Shown piece by piece: positions 60,004 to 64,000 of a DNA stretch of 64,000 nt (position 1 is its first letter; every line of letters begins with the position of its first letter). Location: NCBI RefSeq assembly GCF_018531125.1, contig NZ_JAHDSY010000005.1; one strand, 5' to 3'. The notes under the pieces were generated by a model. That model searched no databases, had not been told where the DNA came from, and worked only from the letters and a program-made list of their open reading frames with translations. Source of the stretch: Canibacter zhuwentaonis. Its GTDB lineage: Bacteria > Actinomycetota > Actinomycetes > Actinomycetales > Microbacteriaceae. A program made the translations under genes and the position numbers.

Positions 60004-60792
60004 ATGGTTGTAAAAGGTTTTGACAAGATGCTGGGCGGTTTGCTCTATCAGCTCTACCAAAACCGTGTGCGCTCGCAAATAGACCCGGCAAACACACCCA
60101 AACACGTTGCGGTAATCGTTGACGGCAACCGGCGGTGGGCAAAATTGCGGCTCGCGGAGGCTGCCGCAGCGGGGCATCGCGCGGGGGCGCAAAAAATTCC
60201 CGAGTTTCTGAAGTGGTGTGAGAGCGCCAACGTTGCCACGGTGACGCTGTATCTGCTCTCAACCGACAATCTCACCGGTCGCGCCAGCGAAGAGCTGCAG
60301 GACCTGTTCTTGATTATCGCCGAGCTGGCAAAAACCCTGGCGGGTAACAAAAATTGGCGGGTGAAGCACGTTGGTGATGTGTCCCTGCTACCCGTGGAGC
60401 TAACCGCAGCGCTGCAGGATGCTGAGCGAGCTAATCCTCACGCAACCGGGCTGCACGTGAATCTCGCAGTGGGTTACGGCGGTCGCAGCGAGATCACCGC
60501 AGCGGTGCACGCAGCGGTGCAAAGATACCGCGAGCGCGGCGGCGAACTTGACGATCTGGCCAGCTGGCTAACACCCGAGCGCATAGGTGAGCACCTGTGG
60601 ACGGGCGGGCAGGCGGATCCTGAGCTGATTATCAGAACCTCTGGTGAACAGCGGCTCAGTGATTTTATGATCTGGCAGGCTGCGCACTCGGAGTTTTACT
60701 TTGTTGAGGCGCTTTATCCTGATCTGCGCGAGGTTGATTTATTGCGCGCGCTGCGTGATTTTTCGCGCAGGCGGCGGCGTTTTGGAGCTTAG
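60004..60792 (+). CDS. uppS: Isoprenyl transferase (polyprenyl diphosphate synthase)
   Basis: Cis-prenyltransferase that extends an allylic diphosphate with isopentenyl units to make the lipid carrier for peptidoglycan. Conserved regions: HVAVIVDGNRRWAKLRL with the catalytic Asp, TVTLYLLSTDNLTGRASEEL, and near the end DPELIIRTSGEQRLSDFMIWQ with FVEALYPDLREVDLLRALRDF. At 262 residues it is normal. ATG 60004 is preferred over the longer frame from 59905, whose extra part is low-quality. Chain length (short-chain or decaprenyl) cannot be told from sequence alone. Confidence 0.93.
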   Translation: MVVKGFDKMLGGLLYQLYQNRVRSQIDPANTPKHVAVIVDGNRRWAKLRLAEAAAAGHRAGAQKIPEFLKWCESANVATVTLYLLSTDNLTGRASEELQDLFLIIAELAKTLAGNKNWRVKHVGDVSLLPVELTAALQDAERANPHATGLHVNLAVGYGGRSEITAAVHAAVQRYRERGGELDDLASWLTPERIGEHLWTGGQADPELIIRTSGEQRLSDFMIWQAAHSEFYFVEALYPDLREVDLLRALRDFSRRRRRFGA

Positions 60793-60798
60793 CTGAGA

Positions 60799-61758
60799 AT
60801 GAAATACGAACTGCGGCATTTGCCAGATTTGCAGGGTCAGAAAGTCTTTGTCACGGGTGCGAGCGGTAACCTGGGCGCAGCAGTGGCAGCAATTTTTATG
60901 CTGCGTGGCGCGCGGGTGGTGTTGCACGCAAGCAGTGCCGCCTCCGCGCAAAAAGTGCGCGTCGGGGTGTGTGCGGCGTGCGAAAAATACGGCGCTGCGG
61001 CGGGTGCGGTTGGTGAGCGGTGCGCCGCTGCGCGCGGGGCTGCTGACGTGCCCCAGAGTGGCAGCGGATGCGTCAGGGCTGTCGCTGCGGGCGAGGTTGC
61101 TGATCAACCTCAGAGCGGCATCGGCTGCTTGGATGATTTGCCCGAAAATGTTGCTGCGGGCAGGGGTCTTGAGGATCCGCCAATTATTGTTGCTGATTTT
61201 GCAAAGCCCGAGCTGATTGCCGCGGTGGTTCAGTCTGCGGCGTGTGAGCTGGGTGCAATAACCGGGATTGTGAACTGCGTCGGATGGCAGGCGGTGCACG
61301 AGTATAACGAGCTAGACAGCGCTGTCTGGCGGCAAATGTTTGACATTAATGTCACCGCGGCGCACGAGCTGACGCGCGCGGCGGCGCGGCTGATGACTCC
61401 CGGCGGGTGGTTGACGCACATCGCTTCGATTGATGGGCTGCGTCCGGCGGTCGGACACGCGCACTACGCGAGCAGCAAAGCGGCGCTGATTATGCAGGCA
61501 CGCGCGGCGGCGCTGGAGCTGGGCGGGCGGCGGATTCGCGTGAACACGGTTTCACCCGGGCTGATATCGCGCGAGGGAATCGCCGAGCAGTGGCCGAGCG
61601 GCGTTGCCAGCTGGCAACGACACGCTCCGCTTGGCAGACTGGTTGAAGCGAGCGATGTTGCGGCGGCGTGCGTGATGCTGGCGAGCTGCGCGGCGGGCGC
61701 GATAACGGGGCAAAATATTGTTGTTGATTGCGGTATGAGCGCAACACCCGGCTGGTAA
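60799..61758 (+). CDS. Short-chain dehydrogenase/reductase with inserted low-complexity segment
   Basis: A classical SDR of 319 residues. The cofactor motif VFVTGASGNLGAAVAAIF, the NxxG-type VNCVGW, the catalytic Ser (HIASIDG) and YASSK are present, and the C-terminal ITGQNIVVDCGMSATPGW is typical. Between the second and third strands, around residues 50-115, lies an insertion of about 60 residues rich in Ala, Gly and Cys, with a PQSGxGC unit twice. This is not usual for SDRs and suggests repeat growth in a surface loop. The substrate is unknown. It overlaps nothing; the amidohydrolase follows after 11 bases. Confidence 0.85.
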   Translation: MKYELRHLPDLQGQKVFVTGASGNLGAAVAAIFMLRGARVVLHASSAASAQKVRVGVCAACEKYGAAAGAVGERCAAARGAADVPQSGSGCVRAVAAGEVADQPQSGIGCLDDLPENVAAGRGLEDPPIIVADFAKPELIAAVVQSAACELGAITGIVNCVGWQAVHEYNELDSAVWRQMFDINVTAAHELTRAAARLMTPGGWLTHIASIDGLRPAVGHAHYASSKAALIMQARAAALELGGRRIRVNTVSPGLISREGIAEQWPSGVASWQRHAPLGRLVEASDVAAACVMLASCAAGAITGQNIVVDCGMSATPGW

Positions 61759-61769
61759 GGAGAGCAAAA

Positions 61770-63209
61770 ATGAGCGAAAACACACAGGGTGTGGGCGCTG
61801 CTAGTGAGCAGGGTGAAAGCTGGACTAGCGAGCGGGGCACTGTTAGCGCACAGAGCACGAGCTGCGCTAACACACAGGGCACATACTGTGACACCCCCGT
61901 AACAGTGCTACGGGCTGATGCTCTAATAACTAAACAGCGCACCGTCTGCAACGCCGAGCTCTGGTTTGCAGATGGCAAAATAATCGCGGTGGGTGAGCAG
62001 CGCAAGCTCGGTGATCCGCCAGCCAATTCCGTTGTAAAAGACCTCGCAGGCAGGGTGCTAATGCCCGGGCTAGCCAACGGACACACCCACTCGGCAATGA
62101 CCCTGCAGCGCGGGGTTGATGACGATAACGGGTTTATGCCCTGGCTGGCGCAGGTGCAGGCGTTCGAGCAGCACCTCACTCACGACGACGTGCGCGCTGG
62201 CTTGGAACTGGCGATGCTCGAGATGATTGCGACGGGCACGGTCGCTTTTGCCGACATGTACTACTGGGATTACGAGCTGTTGGAGATCGTGCGCCGGGCG
62301 GGTATGAGAGTTGCCGCAGCGGTTGCTGTAACAACCCCCGACGCTTCCATGTTTCCAGGTGTGACCTCGCGCACGGGTGCGGCCGAGCTGGCGCACACCG
62401 CGAAGCTTGCTGAGCACTATGCAAACAGCGGGCAAATTATTGTGCACTACGGCCCGCACGCGCCGTATTCTGTGCCGCGCGAGTATTTCGAGCAGATCAT
62501 CGCGCTTTCTAAGCAGAGCGGGATTCCCATTCACACTCATATTGCCGAGTCGCCCGCAGAAACCGAGCAGATGCTAGCGCGCACCGGCTTGCACCCCGCA
62601 AGTTATATGCGTGAGCTGGGGCTGTTTGAGGTGCGCACGCTTGCGGCGCACTGCGTCTGCCTGGAGCCGCAGGAGATCGCGGATATGGCAGCTGCGCAGG
62701 TTACGCTGTCGCACAACCCGGTGTCGAATCTGAAGCTGGGTAACGGGGTTGCTATGTTTCCGGAGTGGCTGGCGGCGGGGGCGAAAGTTAGCCTGGGCAC
62801 TGATTCTGTGGCGAGCAATAATTCGCTCGATTTGTTTGAGGAGATGAAACTGGCAACTGTGCTACACCGTGGCGCGCGGCAGGATTCTACCGCGGTGACG
62901 TCGCGTGAGGTGTTTAACGTGGCAACCGCGGGTGGTGCGCGGGCGATCGGGTTTGCGCAGTCTGGCGAGCTTGAGGTTGGAATGCAGGCGGATATTATTG
63001 TGCTCGATGTGACGGGTATTAATGCGATTCCGCACGATAATCTACTCTCGCACATTGTGTTTGCCGCGAGTGGACGCGATGTTTGCGAGGTGTGGGTTGC
63101 TGGGCGGCATCTTTACAGCGAGGGTCGCTATTTGACACTTGATGCGGCGGATATTAAAGTCCGAGCCGCAGCCAGCGCGGCTCGCTTACGAGAGCTGAGC
63201 GGGGTTTAG
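61770..63209 (+). CDS. Amidohydrolase, MtaD-like (S-adenosylhomocysteine/5'-methylthioadenosine deaminase)
   Basis: A 479-residue zinc metallohydrolase of the TrzA/AtzA/MtaD group. Metal ligands: GLANGHTHSAM (two His), IHTHIAESPAET (third His), a His in LAAHCVCLE, and Asp in SLGTDSVASNNSLDLFEEM. These enzymes deaminate SAH, methylthioadenosine or related purines; specificity is not certain from sequence. ATG 61770 has AAGGAG upstream; the first 40 residues have a repetitive Ser/Thr/Gln/Gly stretch (NTQG twice) before the core starts. It may belong to methionine/SAM salvage. Confidence 0.88.
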   Translation: MSENTQGVGAASEQGESWTSERGTVSAQSTSCANTQGTYCDTPVTVLRADALITKQRTVCNAELWFADGKIIAVGEQRKLGDPPANSVVKDLAGRVLMPGLANGHTHSAMTLQRGVDDDNGFMPWLAQVQAFEQHLTHDDVRAGLELAMLEMIATGTVAFADMYYWDYELLEIVRRAGMRVAAAVAVTTPDASMFPGVTSRTGAAELAHTAKLAEHYANSGQIIVHYGPHAPYSVPREYFEQIIALSKQSGIPIHTHIAESPAETEQMLARTGLHPASYMRELGLFEVRTLAAHCVCLEPQEIADMAAAQVTLSHNPVSNLKLGNGVAMFPEWLAAGAKVSLGTDSVASNNSLDLFEEMKLATVLHRGARQDSTAVTSREVFNVATAGGARAIGFAQSGELEVGMQADIIVLDVTGINAIPHDNLLSHIVFAASGRDVCEVWVAGRHLYSEGRYLTLDAADIKVRAAASAARLRELSGV

Positions 63210-63583
63210 GCTGCTGGTGATTGCCAAAAGCTGATTTGTCTAATGACGAATATATGGAAAGGGTTGATCAGATTTCACTGTAGCTAGCGTTATAGCGTTG
63301 AAAGATGAAGGCTATATGAATTAGTTGCTCACTTTGTGGGTGACTTTTTATTGCGATTGATGCATTATTTTGTGTCGGTTTGGTTTGTTGTGTTGGGTGC
63401 GTAGGTAGTGTTTTGGTTTAGTGGGTTTGTAGTGCGTGCTGGCAGTGTGCGGCTGTGTATGGTGGGGTTTTTACATGGTGTGGTTTTGTGCTGGTTTAGT
63501 GTTTATTTTGCTGGTTGCGTGTATTGGGGGGGTGTTTTAGTGGGTTTGGTGCGGGTGTTGGTGGTGTGTAGGGGTTGTTTGGT
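63210..63583. other. G/T-rich non-coding region upstream of the surface-type gene
   Basis: About 375 bases with no supported gene. From about 63370 the plus strand is overwhelmingly G and T, in short runs such as GGTTTAGTGGGTTTG, with a run of seven G at 63526-63532. The minus-strand frame here and beyond is a compositional artefact of the A/C-poor strand: it runs antisense through the downstream gene. Candidate role: recombination partner or decayed copy of the A/C-rich surface gene, unproven. Confidence 0.6.
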
Positions 63584-63614
63584 TTGACTTTTCCGGGGGG
63601 GGGGGGGGTAGTTT
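63584..63614 (+). promoter_or_regulatory. Promoter with 14-G run in its spacer
   Basis: TTGACT at 63584-63589 (five of six bases of a consensus -35) and TAGTTT at 63609-63614 (-10) are separated by 19 bases, of which 14 are an unbroken run of G (63595-63608). Gain or loss of one to three Gs moves the spacing between the favourable 17 and unfavourable values. Promoter-spacer runs of this type control phase-variable outer-surface genes in other bacteria, for example porA of Neisseria. Confidence 0.65.
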
Positions 63615-63681
63615 TAATGGTGGTTTATTTTGGATGCTAGGGTCTGAAGCTCTTAATAGGGGTGTTTGTTTGGAGGTTATT

Positions 63682-64000
63682 TTGACTGGTGTGGTTTTCC
63701 TGCTACTAAAAGCACGGGGTGTTGTTTCAAACATTCTCACACTAGCGCTGGTGTTCAGCACACTAGCTAGCGCGCAAACAGGGCAAACCGTTGGGGTGGG
63801 TGTTGCAACAGGGCAAAACACCACGCTGCAAGTAGCAGGTGATAAACCTGTTAAACCCACCACAACTACCACAAGCCTACAACCAAACAACACTGGTGCA
63901 AACAACACAAACAAAACCAAACCAGCAACAAACACAAACCCCCTACATATTTCACAGCTGCCGGCCGGAATAAACCGCACCACAGTTTTGGAGCAAATAG
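63682..64000 (+). CDS. Secreted Thr/Asn-rich surface-type protein, 3-prime truncated by the window
   Basis: An open frame running off the window end. TTG 63682 has GGAGG at 63672-63676, five bases upstream, making it the best start; an in-frame ATG at 63634 is the alternative. A hydrophobic N terminus (GVVFLLLKARGVVSNILTLA) ends in an AxA signal-peptidase pattern (LASAQTG). The mature part is rich in Thr, Asn, Lys and Pro with KPTTTTTSLQPNNTG-type sequence, like an exposed, flexible surface protein. I recall Tropheryma WiSP proteins having such N-terminal regions, but cannot test it. About 106 residues are visible. Confidence 0.7.
   Translation, partial: MTGVVFLLLKARGVVSNILTLALVFSTLASAQTGQTVGVGVATGQNTTLQVAGDKPVKPTTTTTSLQPNNTGANNTNKTKPATNTNPLHISQLPAGINRTTVLEQI

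Noticed and set aside
63537..63983. A 148-codon minus-strand frame antisense to the terminal surface gene
   Set aside because: It has no ribosome-binding site and consists of Pro/Thr/Val runs produced by the G/T and A/C skew. The plus strand holds a gene with a signal peptide and GGAGG.

Overview
The window is a compact stretch of an actinobacterial chromosome. By eye the base composition is near 50-55% GC. Gene order and family content (tlyA-nadK-recN ... pyrG-xerD ... parA-rluB ... cmk-der; a DUF3180 gene beside folK; a DUF2520 gene before lysS; a clpC with a ClgR-type operator; paired PH-domain membrane proteins) point to Actinomycetota. The family Microbacteriaceae is most likely, possibly a reduced relative of Tropheryma. 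Genes are tightly packed with many 1-11 base overlaps, and starts are often GTG or TTG. I made no database comparison, so the taxonomic statement is inference.

Region by region. 1-2340 is the distal part of the spc ribosomal operon (rplF, rplR, rpsE, rpmD, rplO), closed by a strong terminator without secY. 2520-4420 is a minus-strand set: RarD-type exporter, GNAT acetyltransferase, small YrdB-like membrane protein. 4811-8417 is a one-carbon unit behind a ZTP (pfl) riboswitch: glyA, folD, and a secreted M23 peptidase overlapping folD. 8598-16721 holds ppa, tilS, hpt, ftsH and a folate operon: folE, a folP-folB fusion, a small protein with three CxC motifs, folK with a repetitive tail, and DUF3180. 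16889-25887 carries two PH-domain membrane proteins, a DUF2520 protein, lysS, cardiolipin synthase and clpC. 25930-30794 holds two tandem subtilisin-like proteases with sortase-type C termini, each with its own terminator and a shared promoter pattern. 30919-33482 has a glycosyltransferase, a class II aldolase-family protein and 5-formyl-THF cyclo-ligase. 33736-35373 is a HaeIII-like restriction-modification locus with intact methylase and deleted endonuclease. 35636-40794 contains galU, a GlpR/SepX-like membrane protein, a TPR-like protein with a long Arg/Asp/Gly-rich disordered region, and a HAD phosphatase. 41552-49139 is tlyA-nadK-recN-AI-2E transporter-pyrG-xerD. 49145-52532 is a minus-strand membrane set including a YcgQ/YcgR-type permease pair. 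52631-58350 is parA-rluB-tyrA-cmk-der, with scpA and scpB absent from their usual place. 58476-63209 holds a NUDIX-NYN fusion, tRNA-Pro, isoprenyl transferase, an SDR and an MtaD-type deaminase. From 63210 the sequence becomes strongly G/T-rich and non-coding, then a secreted Thr/Asn-rich protein starts and runs off the end.

How it works together. Folate and one-carbon metabolism is the main theme (glyA, folD, folE, folP-folB, folK, fau and a riboswitch sensing the folate-stress signal ZTP). The second theme is the cell envelope: M23 peptidase, sortase-type proteases, cardiolipin synthase, isoprenyl transferase, glycosyltransferase and the terminal surface-type protein. The most striking signal is a run of 14 Gs placed in the spacer between a TTGACT -35 and a TAGTTT -10 just upstream of that terminal secreted protein. 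This is the arrangement expected for phase-variable transcription. A second run of 11 Gs forms the ribosome-binding region of folD. Several housekeeping enzymes carry low-complexity, locally repetitive insertions or tails, and several intergenic spacers hold degenerate tandem repeats, which suggests a genome that expands and contracts short repeats.
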